Source of the DNA: Alkalimonas amylolytica
Lineage (GTDB): Bacteria > Pseudomonadota > Gammaproteobacteria > Enterobacterales > Alteromonadaceae
Assembly: GCF_900107845.1 (NCBI RefSeq)
Contig: NZ_FNRM01000001.1
Coordinates: 1 to 41,051, forward strand
Length of the DNA: 41,051 bases
Direction: 5' to 3'
The notes below the pieces were generated by a model. That model made no database searches. It was not told the origin of the DNA and worked only from the letters and a program-made list of their open reading frames with translations. The position numbers and the translations under genes are program-made. Shown one piece after another: positions 1 to 7,784 of this stretch (the first letter of the stretch is position 1; every line of letters begins with the position of its first letter).

Positions 1-7
1 GTTAGGT
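1..7 (+). other. Integron core site (R' end of an upstream attC)
   Basis: The first seven bases, GTTAGGT, fit the integron core consensus GTTRRRY. They are the exact reverse complement of ACCTAAC at 593-599, as expected for the two ends of one gene cassette (the recombination point lies after the G). The rest of this upstream attC would be outside the window. Confidence 0.7.
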
Positions 8-13
8 GGATAT

Positions 14-583
14 GTGAAATTGACCATAGTGTTCTGTATGGGCCTTTTTTTAGTCGGCTGCGCTGCGATAAAGAATGACTATTTTCCTGAGTGGAAGGAG
101 TTGGATTCCTTTAAAAGGGAGTGGTTTTCAGAACATTTGCGTGCAGCACGAGAAAATCCGATAACACTACCGACTGAAAATGAAATATATAGGTTTACCT
201 GGCTACGAAGTTTTCATGCACCAATAATTGTTCGAGTCGAATGCAATGAGAAGTGTATTTTAAATGCTAAGCAGTTATCTGGCGCAGGTGGATACTCGCC
301 TGGGAATGTACAGTTTAAAAACAAGCGTGAACTTACAACAGAAGAGGCTAGTAAACTTAGAAGTGTCGCCGAGCGGCTCGATAATTGGGTATATAAGCCC
401 GATGAAGAAATTATCGGCATGGATGGTGCTCAATGGATATTTGAAATGGCTAACAGTAATAGATACCAAGCGTGGAACCTCTGGAGCCCTGGTGGCGAGA
501 AGGCAGCAGAAACTTATGTTGATATGTGCTTGTACTTACTAAATCTTACAAATTTCAATATAGAGAAGAGTAATGCTTACTAA
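14..583 (+). CDS. Cassette-borne lipoprotein of unknown function
   Basis: This encodes a 189-residue protein with a short lipoprotein signal. A hydrophobic stretch ends in the lipobox LVGC (Cys16), so it should be lipid-anchored in the envelope. No domain is recognised in the mature part. Two Cys close together (EKC near residue 81) and a Trp/Tyr-rich C-terminal half are visible. The start is GTG at 14; the AGGTG at 4-8, overlapping the integron core site, serves as ribosome site. An ATG at 12 meets an immediate stop and is not usable. The gene ends 9 bp before an attC, which is the normal packing of a promoterless integron cassette. Base composition is clearly more AT-rich than the housekeeping genes to the right, consistent with lateral origin. 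Confidence 0.8.
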   Translation: MKLTIVFCMGLFLVGCAAIKNDYFPEWKELDSFKREWFSEHLRAARENPITLPTENEIYRFTWLRSFHAPIIVRVECNEKCILNAKQLSGAGGYSPGNVQFKNKRELTTEEASKLRSVAERLDNWVYKPDEEIIGMDGAQWIFEMANSNRYQAWNLWSPGGEKAAETYVDMCLYLLNLTNFNIEKSNAY

Positions 584-592
584 GCAGTTGCC

Positions 593-679
593 ACCTAACA
601 AGGCGCACCACTCGCTCCCTGCGGTCGCTGGGACGCCAACCCGCTGAGCGGCTTGTCGCCCGTGTGCTAAGCGTTATGC
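593..679 (+). repeat. attC recombination site of an integron gene cassette
   Basis: The site starts with R'' ACCTAAC (593-599) and ends with R' GTTATGC (673-679). Between them lies a GC-rich imperfect dyad: GCGCAC.CACTCGC on the left can pair loosely with GCCCGTGTGCT on the right. The inner part has its own hairpins (CCCTGCGG...GCTGGG). R'' is the perfect complement of the GTTAGGT at window position 1, the diagnostic cassette relationship. The 87-bp length is within the normal attC range. R' departs from GTTRRRY at one position (T for R). It lies between the stop at 581-583 and the next ribosome site at 683-688. Confidence 0.75.
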
Positions 680-694
680 AAAAAGGAGTCAGCA

Positions 695-1876
695 TTGAGA
701 ATTGTGATCGGTCTGTTATCACTAACACTAATTGCTTCGTGTTCAATAGCTAAAAACAAGATTGATGAGCGCGAAAGTGATCGACTGTTTGCGAGCACAC
801 CATCTCACGTTGATACCCGACAGCCGCTGATTGACTGGTATGAAGATGCTAAGACTTCTGGTTTTTCGGGTATGGTTCTTGTAGCTAAAGGTCAAACGAA
901 GCTGTTTGAGCAAGGCATTGGTTATGCCGACAAGGAAGATAAACGACCTTTTACTGCTGATACTGTTGTCGATATCTTATCTATGACGAAGCAGTTTACT
1001 GCAGCAGCCATTCTAAAGCTCGAAGAGCAAGGCGCTCTGTCAGTACATGATACGCTTGAGCAATTCTTTCATAATGTGCCTGCTGAAAAACAAGGTATTA
1101 CACTGCATCAACTTTTAACTCACACGGCAGGCTTCAAAGCAAACTACAAAGGCGATTACACACCAGCAACCCGTCAACAGCTTGAGCAGCATGCACTTAA
1201 CTCGCGACTTCGTTCAAGGCCAGGTGAAGCCTTTAATTACTCAAACATTGGTTACAGCTTGTTAGCTCTTGTTATCGAGAAAGCTAGTAATCAAAGCTAT
1301 GAAGCTTTTTTGCATGAACATCTATTTTTACCTGCAGGTATGAACAATACAGGCTATCGAATTCCTTCATGGAGTGAGCAAGACTTCATTGTTGGTTACC
1401 AAAGAGACTCTCGTTATCGTCATCATCGATTACTGGCTGGTGTCGGCTCTGTTTTTGGAAGAAGTGACCGGTGGGGAACGCCACTTGAGCAATCTTGGGC
1501 AAAAGATGGACCTTGGTGGTCTTTACACGGCAATGGAGGCTTACTTTCCACTCTAAATGATCTCCACCTTTGGTACTTGGCTCTTGCAAACAACTCGATT
1601 TTGTCAGAGACCTCAAAAGATAAACTGTATTCGCCCTATGTTGAGGTGACGTCGGGGATATTTTATGGCTATGGCTGGATGATTCGGAGCAATCAAGCAG
1701 GTACGCGAAGATTAATCAATCATGGCGGCGGCAACCCTTTCTTTGATATGGATATTTATCACTATGTTGATGATGGCGTGGTTTTTCTCTACGTAACCAA
1801 TACTCCAAGACCTATGCAGCAACACAGCTTGATATCTAAGCTATTGAATGTTGTCCGTCACGAGTATATTCAATGA
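695..1876 (+). CDS. Serine beta-lactamase-family hydrolase, lipoprotein
   Basis: This is a 393-residue penicillin-binding-protein/class C beta-lactamase fold protein (Pfam Beta-lactamase type). All three active-site motifs are visible: SMTK (Ser96, Lys99) as SxxK, YSN (Tyr182) as YxN, and HGG (His343) in place of KTG. HGG is typical of esterase/peptidase-like members rather than true class C beta-lactamases, so I expect an esterase, D-aminopeptidase or similar; resistance activity is not implied. The N-terminus is a lipoprotein signal with IASC at 13-16. The start is TTG at 695, chosen because AAGGAG at 683-688 is 6 bp upstream and the signal peptide begins there. The gene begins 15 bp after an attC core site and is probably the second cassette of the array. 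Confidence 0.85.
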   Translation: MRIVIGLLSLTLIASCSIAKNKIDERESDRLFASTPSHVDTRQPLIDWYEDAKTSGFSGMVLVAKGQTKLFEQGIGYADKEDKRPFTADTVVDILSMTKQFTAAAILKLEEQGALSVHDTLEQFFHNVPAEKQGITLHQLLTHTAGFKANYKGDYTPATRQQLEQHALNSRLRSRPGEAFNYSNIGYSLLALVIEKASNQSYEAFLHEHLFLPAGMNNTGYRIPSWSEQDFIVGYQRDSRYRHHRLLAGVGSVFGRSDRWGTPLEQSWAKDGPWWSLHGNGGLLSTLNDLHLWYLALANNSILSETSKDKLYSPYVEVTSGIFYGYGWMIRSNQAGTRRLINHGGGNPFFDMDIYHYVDDGVVFLYVTNTPRPMQQHSLISKLLNVVRHEYIQ

Positions 1877-1961
1877 CACAACTGGATGACTTAAATTTTT
1901 TAGCCATCATGCGTCAGTTTTTAAAACATACTAAGCAAACTGTCATGGCGGGGCGTTATGG
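1876..1961 (+). repeat. Possible degenerate attC closing the second cassette
   Basis: ACACAAC (1876-1882) matches RYYYAAC at six of seven positions. GTTATGG (1955-1961) resembles the R' core, and the 86-bp length matches the clear attC upstream. A short ATGAC/GTCAT pairing is visible inside. R'' matches the expected complement of this cassette's start (GCATAAC) at only five of seven positions, and the inner dyad is poor. It may be a decayed site or chance. Confidence 0.3.
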
Positions 1962-2287
1962 CTAAGCGCAGGGGCATGATGAGCCAGCTTAAAACATCGA
2001 CCATAGCTATTCTTTCGGGAGCGGCCTCAGTAGCGATTGGTTTAGTCGCTTTTGCTTTAAGTTGGAACCTGTGGTTTTTTTGGGGTGGCCCTATGCCGGG
2101 CATTCGAGTGTTACTTTTTCCTGGTAATTTGTCGCTGGTATATCTGTGGCATCCGCTTTTTACTGAAGAAATTAATTTCTGGCCTAAACTCGCACTTCAG
2201 ATGTTGGGACAGTTTTCATTCGTTGCTTGTGCTGCAGCAGTTGTCACCAGAATAGTAAGAAGATTGCGCTGTGCTAAAGCCCTATGA
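1958..2287 (+). CDS. Small membrane protein, unknown
   Basis: This encodes a 109-residue protein with a basic N-terminus and about two to three hydrophobic segments (near residues 13-45 and 78-98), so it is probably an inner-membrane protein. No family is recognised. A downstream in-frame ATG at 1979 lies behind AGGGG and could be the true start, giving 102 residues. If the ATG at 1958 is used, it lies inside the possible core site GTTATGG. It may be a last cassette gene or a small gene just beyond the array. Nothing downstream resembles a good attC. Confidence 0.5.
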   Translation: MAKRRGMMSQLKTSTIAILSGAASVAIGLVAFALSWNLWFFWGGPMPGIRVLLFPGNLSLVYLWHPLFTEEINFWPKLALQMLGQFSFVACAAAVVTRIVRRLRCAKAL

Positions 2288-2314
2288 CATGGCACATCAC
2301 CTATAACGGTTATC

Positions 2315-2335
2315 GCCGGCAAAGAGTCTGCCGGC
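2315..2335 (+). other. Perfect hairpin GCCGGCA / TGCCGGC
   Basis: A seven-base perfect stem with a seven-base loop follows the small membrane protein gene. There is no T-run, so it is at best a weak or Rho-assisted terminator. It lies where the cassette-like AT-rich DNA gives way to the chromosomal mipA gene. Confidence 0.4.
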
Positions 2336-2388
2336 TGCAATGTAAACCACGGCGCGAGTTACCACGCTAAATTTGGCTGCCCCCTGCT

Positions 2389-3213
2389 CTAAAATACGTA
2401 AATAAATCCGATGCCTACTTCGGCTTCATAGCTGCTGCGAGCAATGGGGCTGTCCTGAACCTTGCTACTGTAACGCTCATAGAGTGCCTCGCCGAAAATC
2501 TGCCAGTTGTTGTTGATGATATGGCGATAATTGTAATTAACCCCAAGCGAGCGAAAGCCACCACTTAACCGGGTTTCATTCAAGCCGGATGCAGCCGCCT
2601 GCTGGGCGTTGATGCCGAAATCGGTATTGGCGAATTTGCTGTCGTGAAATACCGCAACCACATTGATCTCGGAGCCGGAGCCATCGCGTTTATCGCCGAA
2701 CCGGCGCCCTACGCCAAATAACCCCAGATTGCCATTGCCTCCGGTCACCACCCGGCCAATCAGCCAATAACGCCAATCGGCATCGAAAGCACGACGTGCT
2801 TGCAGCACCAATTCAAAGCCTTCATCATTATCACCGAGCCCATCCAGATACCCCTTTTTGGAGTCACTCTCTTCACGGCCTTCATCGAAGCCAACCAGGG
2901 CCTCAAATAACCAGGTATTGGCACGAAGACCCCGCCAGCCGAGTGCCTCACCGGCCCAAAAGAAAATATCATTGCCTCTGCGCCATTGCAGGGCACCAGC
3001 CGGATCAACCTCAAAACCAAATTCGTCCGATCCTTCGTAGGCGGTTTCGTATTCAATGCCTAGGCCTAGCCCCAAAGCCCAGCCATCCTGGCCTTTGGTA
3101 AAGTCATCGACTGAGGGCAAAGGCACCAGCGCGGTTCTTTCTTGCGCTAATGCACTGTGAAAGGAAAAGCCATACAGGCACGTGAGCAACAGTAAAGCGG
3201 TAAACTTTTTCAT
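2389..3213 (-). CDS. MipA/OmpV family outer-membrane protein
   Basis: This is a 274-residue secreted beta-barrel protein. The start at 3213 (MKKF...) is preferred over an upstream ATG because AGGA lies 7-8 bp before it; the upstream ATG overlaps that ribosome site. A signal peptide is clear (KK, hydrophobic core, cleavage near ALA-QE). The mature part alternates amphipathic strands. It carries the family signature around a conserved Q/A-rich loop (NAQQAAASGL) and ends in a C-terminal aromatic strand finishing in YVF, as outer-membrane proteins do. Members are MltA-interacting protein MipA and OmpV-like porins; the exact substrate or partner cannot be read from sequence. It is monocistronic and precedes the terminator-flanked rlmM unit. 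Confidence 0.85.
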   Translation of the reverse strand: MKKFTALLLLTCLYGFSFHSALAQERTALVPLPSVDDFTKGQDGWALGLGLGIEYETAYEGSDEFGFEVDPAGALQWRRGNDIFFWAGEALGWRGLRANTWLFEALVGFDEGREESDSKKGYLDGLGDNDEGFELVLQARRAFDADWRYWLIGRVVTGGNGNLGLFGVGRRFGDKRDGSGSEINVVAVFHDSKFANTDFGINAQQAAASGLNETRLSGGFRSLGVNYNYRHIINNNWQIFGEALYERYSSKVQDSPIARSSYEAEVGIGFIYVF

Positions 3214-3363
3214 AAAATGTTCCTGCATAAGTTTGGGCCAGGACAGCCCAAAGTATCATTGCCCCATATACGTGAGGCTTTTGTTCCACGATCTCTTTTT
3301 GATGCCTTTATTTAAGTGGCAACTTGCTTCCCCTAAGCGATGGTCCCCCTGTTTCACCCAATA

Positions 3364-3395
3364 AAAAACAGCCACTTAATCAAGTGGCTGTTTTT
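3364..3395 (-). terminator. Rho-independent terminator of the rlmM operon
   Basis: A 14-bp perfect stem (AAAAACAGCCACTT with its complement) closes on the four-base loop AATC and carries T-runs on both strands. It lies 22 bp beyond the rlmM stop, so it ends the leftward gcvA-rlmM transcript. Confidence 0.9.
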
Positions 3396-3417
3396 AAAAG
3401 CAAACCCCAAAATGTTG

Positions 3418-4491
3418 TTATGACTTGCGCTGAATATGCACCGTCACTTCTTCACGATCGTGATACAAGTGCTTGGCTTGCAACTGATAACGCACCCCGG
3501 CCTCGTGCAGGCGGGTATGAATTTGCTCCAGCACCTGCTCGACCATCTCGTAGCGCTTTTTCATTGGCAGCTTCAGGTTGAAAATACTTTCCTGACACCA
3601 GCCGTTGCTAAACCAGTCGCAGATCAGCACCGCCACCCGATCGGGCTTTTCAATCATATCGCAGACCAGCCAATAGACATTTTGCTTGGCAGGCTGGAAT
3701 TTAAAACCATCCACCTGCAAATGTTTAACCTGGCCACTTTCCATCAAAGCCGGATCCATCGGGCCGTTATCGATAGCGGTCACCATCATGCTGCGCCGCA
3801 CCAATTGGTAAGTCCAACCGCCTGGGCTGGCGCCTAAATCCACTGCATTTAAGCCGGGTGCCAAGCGCTGTGGCCGTTCGCTGGCCGGAATAAAGGTCAG
3901 AAATGCTTCTTCTAACTTCAGCGTGCTGCGGCTGGGGGCATCTTTGGGTGATTTAAGCCGCATGATGCCGTTTTCGAGCGGGCTGTTGTTTTTCGGGTAA
4001 CTCAGCCCCAGCATGGCTTCACTGCCAGAGAGCAAAAACAGATGCAGTACCGGTTTATCATCCCGCTCTTTCGCCGTTAAAGTGCCCTGATTGCGCAGTG
4101 CCAGCCGAAGCGGTACTGTCAGCTTGCGCGCCAGCGTCGATAAGGTTTTGCCATCGTTGGTTTCCGGGTACTCTACCCGCAACTGGCCACAGCCTTGCAC
4201 ATCATGGCTGGCCGTAGTGTCCAGCACAGTGCTCACTCTGTCGTGCGGTTGCAGTTCCAGTAAGGGTTCCAGCAATAAAACCCACTGGCGGGCAAACACC
4301 AGTTGCGACAAAGCAAAGGTACGAAAGAAATGCACCAGGGCTTCGCCATCGTAGGCTTCAAAAATAACATAGGCACTGTGATTGCTAAGCTTGCAATAGC
4401 CAAACACCTCATGCTGAGCTGCTTTGTCCTGAATTTCCGCCGCACAGTCTTTTTCAAAACCGGAGCGACAGTAGAGCAATAATTGCTTCAT
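3418..4491 (-). CDS. rlmM: 23S rRNA (cytidine(2498)-2'-O)-methyltransferase RlmM
   Basis: This 357-residue enzyme uses SAM to methylate the 2'-O of C2498 in 23S rRNA. The N-terminal third is the RlmM-specific THUMP-like region (LLYCRSGFEKDCAAE at the start). The C-terminal half is an FtsJ/RrmJ-type Rossmann fold with SAM motif VDLGASPGGWTYQL and downstream K/D residues of the K-D-K-E tetrad family. The start at 4491 (MKQLL) fits the family; longer in-frame extensions have no support. Its ATG overlaps the DUF423 stop codon as ATGA, so translation is probably coupled. The order gcvA-ygdD-rlmM is the same as in E. coli, with one extra gene here. Confidence 0.93.
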   Translation of the reverse strand: MKQLLLYCRSGFEKDCAAEIQDKAAQHEVFGYCKLSNHSAYVIFEAYDGEALVHFFRTFALSQLVFARQWVLLLEPLLELQPHDRVSTVLDTTASHDVQGCGQLRVEYPETNDGKTLSTLARKLTVPLRLALRNQGTLTAKERDDKPVLHLFLLSGSEAMLGLSYPKNNSPLENGIMRLKSPKDAPSRSTLKLEEAFLTFIPASERPQRLAPGLNAVDLGASPGGWTYQLVRRSMMVTAIDNGPMDPALMESGQVKHLQVDGFKFQPAKQNVYWLVCDMIEKPDRVAVLICDWFSNGWCQESIFNLKLPMKKRYEMVEQVLEQIHTRLHEAGVRYQLQAKHLYHDREEVTVHIQRKS

Positions 4492-4868
4492 GCACGTTTC
4501 CCAAACCAAGGGCTGATGGCAAGCAGCAACCAACCCAGGATCAATAATTGTCCGCCTATGGGCGCAAGGCGCCCAAAGTGCCATGGTAGCTGCCAAACGC
4601 CAGCCAATAATGTGTATACAAAAAGCCAGCTGCCCAAATGCCAGCACAGCAGTGCTGCTGCCAGCAGCCGGCTGGTTGCAGGCCGGTAGCTCAGCACCAA
4701 AATAGCCAGGGCGTGCACGGCCAACATGGCAAGGGCACTCACCACCACGCCAAGCTCGGCAGTTGTGAGTCGTTGCAGCCCCAGGTGCATGGTAACCGCC
4801 GCTAACGCCACCAAAGCGGCACCATATGCGGCCGCCAGGCTCAGGCTAAGCTTTTGTAAACTGTGCAT
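4488..4868 (-). CDS. DUF423 inner-membrane protein (YgdD-like)
   Basis: This is a 126-residue protein that is almost entirely hydrophobic, with about four transmembrane helices. It carries the DUF423 features: A-Y-G-A-A in helix 1, a His in the second segment (MLAVHALA), and a C-terminal PIGGQLLILGW stretch. Function is unknown. It lies between gcvA/hydrolase and rlmM as ygdD does in E. coli. It overlaps the hydrolase gene upstream by 23 bp and rlmM downstream by 3 bp (ATGA), so all are one translationally coupled unit. Confidence 0.85.
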   Translation of the reverse strand: MHSLQKLSLSLAAAYGAALVALAAVTMHLGLQRLTTAELGVVVSALAMLAVHALAILVLSYRPATSRLLAAALLCWHLGSWLFVYTLLAGVWQLPWHFGRLAPIGGQLLILGWLLLAISPWFGKRA

Positions 4869-5493
4869 TCAGCCAACTCCTGCTCACAGCTGCCGCTTCT
4901 GCAATGAGCTGTTGCTGCGTAAAACCGCTTTTTTTGCGGGGTTTTAAACTGTGATCACCGTCCGTTAGCCAGTGCATGCTTACGCCTGGCCAGTGCTGAT
5001 CGGCCAGCTCATCCTTGGTACCAAAGGTATCGCGCTCCCCTTGCAGGATCAACAGCGGTTTAGTCAGTTCAGCAAAATGCCCGGTGCGGTACTGCTGTTT
5101 GCCTGGGGCATGAAACGGATAGCCATAAGTCAGTACGCCGGCAATCGGCAAGCTCGCATCAACCGCCAGCATAGAAGCTACCCGCCCGCCCATCGATTTG
5201 CCACCAATGTAGAGCGGTAAATCCTGCGGGCACTGTTGCAACTGCTGCAGAAAAGCCTGCTGCAGCTTTGGCATGGGGTTTGGCGGACGCTTTTTTTGCT
5301 CGGCAACTTGCTGCTGCATATAGGGGAAATTAAAGCGCCAGACTTCGATGTTCTCAACAACCAAAGCAGTGCTTAACCACTGCATAAAGTCGCTTTGCAT
5401 ACCTGCACCTGCGCCATGCGCCAACAGCAAACGCGCCACGGGCTTAGCCGGGCGCTCAATCAGCGGCAACGGCATTGGTAAATTGCTGCTCAT
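4846..5493 (-). CDS. Alpha/beta-hydrolase (KANL3/Tex30-like dienelactone hydrolase group)
   Basis: This is a 215-residue single-domain alpha/beta hydrolase. The oxyanion loop LAHGAGAG is near residue 24, the nucleophile elbow GGKSMGGR near 97, the acid in QGERDTFG near 155 and the His in DGDHSLKP near 180. The GKSMGG elbow is characteristic of the Tex30/KANL3-like family, whose bacterial substrates are not known to me. It begins inside the 3' end of gcvA (38-bp overlap) and ends inside the DUF423 gene (23-bp overlap), an unusually compact arrangement. Cytoplasmic; no signal peptide. Confidence 0.85.
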   Translation of the reverse strand: MSSNLPMPLPLIERPAKPVARLLLAHGAGAGMQSDFMQWLSTALVVENIEVWRFNFPYMQQQVAEQKKRPPNPMPKLQQAFLQQLQQCPQDLPLYIGGKSMGGRVASMLAVDASLPIAGVLTYGYPFHAPGKQQYRTGHFAELTKPLLILQGERDTFGTKDELADQHWPGVSMHWLTDGDHSLKPRKKSGFTQQQLIAEAAAVSRSWLNAQFTKA

Positions 5494-6391
5494 TAAATTG
5501 TTCCTGCTCCTGCTGTACTACCGCCGTTAACCATTGGCGAAAGGCGGTAATTTTCCCCAAATCAGCCTGACTTTCCCGGCACACCAGATAGTAAGCATCT
5601 TTGGACAAGAGCACATGATTAAAGGGCACGATGAGGCGACCCGAGCTGATATCTGGTCGTGCCAGCACATTGTGCGCCAGTGCCACCCCCTGGCCATGAA
5701 TGGCTGCCTGCAATACCATCGACGAATGGCTGAAAATAGGCCCCTGATTGACATTAAAATGCTTATAACCCTGACTGGCAAACCAGGACTTCCAGGCTTT
5801 GCGTGAGCCATCATGCAACAGATTATGAAAACGCAAATCGGTCACTTCCGACAACGGCTTACCAGAGCTTAACAGCAGCGGCGAGCACACCGGCAGCAAG
5901 TACTCGGCTTGCAGCTTGTCTGAGCGCAGGTTGCGCCAGTTGCCGCGGCCATAATAGACTGCCACATCGACATCGTCCGTTAGTGAACCTTCGTCTTGAT
6001 CGACCGCTTTGATGCGCACATCAATATCCGGATGCTGTTCACTGAATAAGTTGAGCCTGGGGACCAGCCACTGAATGGCAAAGCTTGGCTGCATACTGAC
6101 GGTGAGTGAGCCCTTGGCGCCGCGCGCCAGCAGCTTCTCGGTGGCATCGTGCAGCTGCAAAAAAATTTCCCGGATATCCTGAAAGTAGCCCTGCCCCTCT
6201 TCAGTCAGCAATAACGAACGGTTTTTGCGTAAAAACAGCTTCAGGCCCAGGTGATCTTCCAAAGCTTTGATTTGATGACTGATGGCAGCCTGGGTGACAA
6301 ACAGCTCTTCGGCGGCTCTGGTAAAACTCAGATGCCGGGCTGCAGATTCAAAGGCTTTCAAAGCATTCAGCGGGGGTAATCGTCGCGCCAT
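5456..6391 (-). CDS. gcvA: LysR-family regulator, GcvA type
   Basis: This is a 311-residue LysR-type regulator. The N-terminal winged helix-turn-helix (residues 5-65) contains LNALKAFESAARHLSFTRAA and VTQAAISHQIKALE, the hallmark of the GcvA subgroup (glycine-cleavage regulator; other members control beta-lactamases). A periplasmic-binding-protein-like effector domain follows from about 90 to 295. It is first in a leftward unit of four overlapping genes ending with rlmM. In E. coli GcvA activates gcvTHP in response to glycine. The neighbourhood matches E. coli gcvA, but the true target here is not shown by sequence. Confidence 0.85.
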   Translation of the reverse strand: MARRLPPLNALKAFESAARHLSFTRAAEELFVTQAAISHQIKALEDHLGLKLFLRKNRSLLLTEEGQGYFQDIREIFLQLHDATEKLLARGAKGSLTVSMQPSFAIQWLVPRLNLFSEQHPDIDVRIKAVDQDEGSLTDDVDVAVYYGRGNWRNLRSDKLQAEYLLPVCSPLLLSSGKPLSEVTDLRFHNLLHDGSRKAWKSWFASQGYKHFNVNQGPIFSHSSMVLQAAIHGQGVALAHNVLARPDISSGRLIVPFNHVLLSKDAYYLVCRESQADLGKITAFRQWLTAVVQQEQEQFNEQQFTNAVAAD

Positions 6392-6433
6392 GGCTAAGCC
6401 GGGTCTCCCATAAGTCCGATAGAAAAAGCCGAA

Positions 6434-6706
6434 TCAGCTTTTTGGCGGCGTATAGCCTTCAATGGCAACCTCTTTGCCCTCAAACAAGAAAGCTTTCATT
6501 TCAGCTTCCAGCAGTTTGCGGTGTTCAGGATCCATCATATTGAGTTTCTTCTCATTGATCAGCATGGTTTGCTTGGCTTGCCAAAGGCCCCAGGCTTCTT
6601 TACTAATGGTATCGAAAATTTGTTTGCCCAGCTCGCCAGGATACAGCTGAAAGTCCAGGCCGGCGGCTTCTTTTTTCAGATGCTGGCAATAAACGGTACG
6701 TGACAT
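6434..6706 (-). CDS. YggX, iron-sulfur oxidative damage protection protein
   Basis: This 90-residue cytoplasmic protein matches YggX over its whole length: [19 protein letters not shown] at the start including the conserved Cys7, then [12 protein letters not shown][13 protein letters not shown] and a Pro-rich tail. YggX protects Fe-S clusters and limits Fe-dependent oxidative damage. It lies 37 bp downstream of mutY on the same strand, the same mutY-yggX pair as in E. coli; both genes counter oxidative stress. Confidence 0.95.
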   Translation of the reverse strand: MSRTVYCQHLKKEAAGLDFQLYPGELGKQIFDTISKEAWGLWQAKQTMLINEKKLNMMDPEHRKLLEAEMKAFLFEGKEVAIEGYTPPKS

Positions 6707-6743
6707 ACTGGCCTCTTAACGCAATGGTTTCATCTAGTTTATC

Positions 6744-7784
6744 TTAATCGGCTGTGGAATGCTTTAATTGCTGCTCAATCCACTTGCGAATAGGTGCAGG
6801 CAAGGCAATCTCGGCCAGTTGCCGACTGGCGTACCAGCCATGCTGAGGCGACTCCTGCACCTGCTGTTGCGGTTGCCAGATAGTGGCATCCAGCTGATAG
6901 TGACTGAACTGATGGCGAAAGCTGCCTACCGGCTTGGCTTGCTGCAGCAGCGGATGCTCTGCTGCCACCTCCGGCAAGGTTAGTAGCGAAGACCAAATGC
7001 CTGTATCCGGCCGTTGCTCCAGCAACAACTGTCCCTGCTGCTGCACCCATAAAAAGTGGCCCTGCCGGCTTGGCTTGGCCTTTTTCGGTTTTGCCATCGG
7101 AAACTGATCGACCTGCTGCCGTGCATAGGCTTTACAGCCGCCCTGCAGCGGGCAGTTGACACAGTCAGGTTGCCTGGCGGTGCAAATCGTAGCGCCTAAA
7201 TCCAGCAAGCCCTGGGCAAAGCGGCGATTGTGCTGCTTTGGGGTAAGTTGCTCTGCCAACTGCCACAACTGCTTTTCCAGTTGACTTTGGCCGGCATAGC
7301 CATCTAAGGCAAATAAACGGCAAAATAGGCGCCGCACATTGCCATCGACAATAGGGCCATAGGCATCGTAGGCAAAAGATAGAATGGCGCCAGCGGTGTA
7401 ACGGCCAATGCCGGGAATTTGCTGCAGGCTATCCAGATCATCCGGGAAGCTGCCGCGCTTGGCAATGGCTTGAGCTGCCTTGTGCAGATTCCGGGCCCGT
7501 GCGTAATAGCCAAGCCCCTGCCACAGCGTCATTACCTCATCCTGTTCAGCTTCAGCCAAGGCCTCAATGGTTGGGAAGCGCTGTAACCAACGTTCAAAAT
7601 AAGGAATGACGGTAGTCACCTGGGTTTGCTGCAGCATCAACTCGGATACCAGCACCTTGTATGGGGTAATGGCTTGCTGCCAGGGCATGTCATGGCGCCC
7701 TTGCTGCTGTTGCCAGTCAATCACCAGGGCAGCAAATTGATCGGCACCAAACGGGGGATCATCGGATAAGTTAGTACTATGCAC
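6744..7784 (-). CDS. mutY: A/G-specific adenine DNA glycosylase MutY
   Basis: This 346-residue enzyme removes adenine mispaired with 8-oxoguanine. Seen in order: the helix-hairpin-helix core with LMLQQTQV and the catalytic Asp region (IPGIGRYTAGAILSFAYD... VDGNVRR), the [4Fe-4S] ligands C-x6-C-x2-C-x5-C (CTARQPDCVNCPLQGGC), and a C-terminal NUDIX-like 8-oxoG recognition domain (GHFLWVQQQGQLLLEQRP, FRHQFSH). The start is GTG at 7784, with GGAGG four bases upstream. The frame is open further upstream, but those residues do not look like MutY. It is divergent from trmB, as in many gammaproteobacteria. Confidence 0.93.
   Translation of the reverse strand: MHSTNLSDDPPFGADQFAALVIDWQQQQGRHDMPWQQAITPYKVLVSELMLQQTQVTTVIPYFERWLQRFPTIEALAEAEQDEVMTLWQGLGYYARARNLHKAAQAIAKRGSFPDDLDSLQQIPGIGRYTAGAILSFAYDAYGPIVDGNVRRLFCRLFALDGYAGQSQLEKQLWQLAEQLTPKQHNRRFAQGLLDLGATICTARQPDCVNCPLQGGCKAYARQQVDQFPMAKPKKAKPSRQGHFLWVQQQGQLLLEQRPDTGIWSSLLTLPEVAAEHPLLQQAKPVGSFRHQFSHYQLDATIWQPQQQVQESPQHGWYASRQLAEIALPAPIRKWIEQQLKHSTAD

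Noticed and set aside
2301-2365. Second possible attC after the small membrane protein gene
   Set aside because: CTATAAC and GTTACCA are poor core sites and are not complementary to the cassette start; the hairpin inside is too GC-compact.
4492-4647. Longer RlmM N-terminus
   Set aside because: The extension lies in the DUF423 coding region on the same strand, and the family start MKQLLLYC matches 4491.
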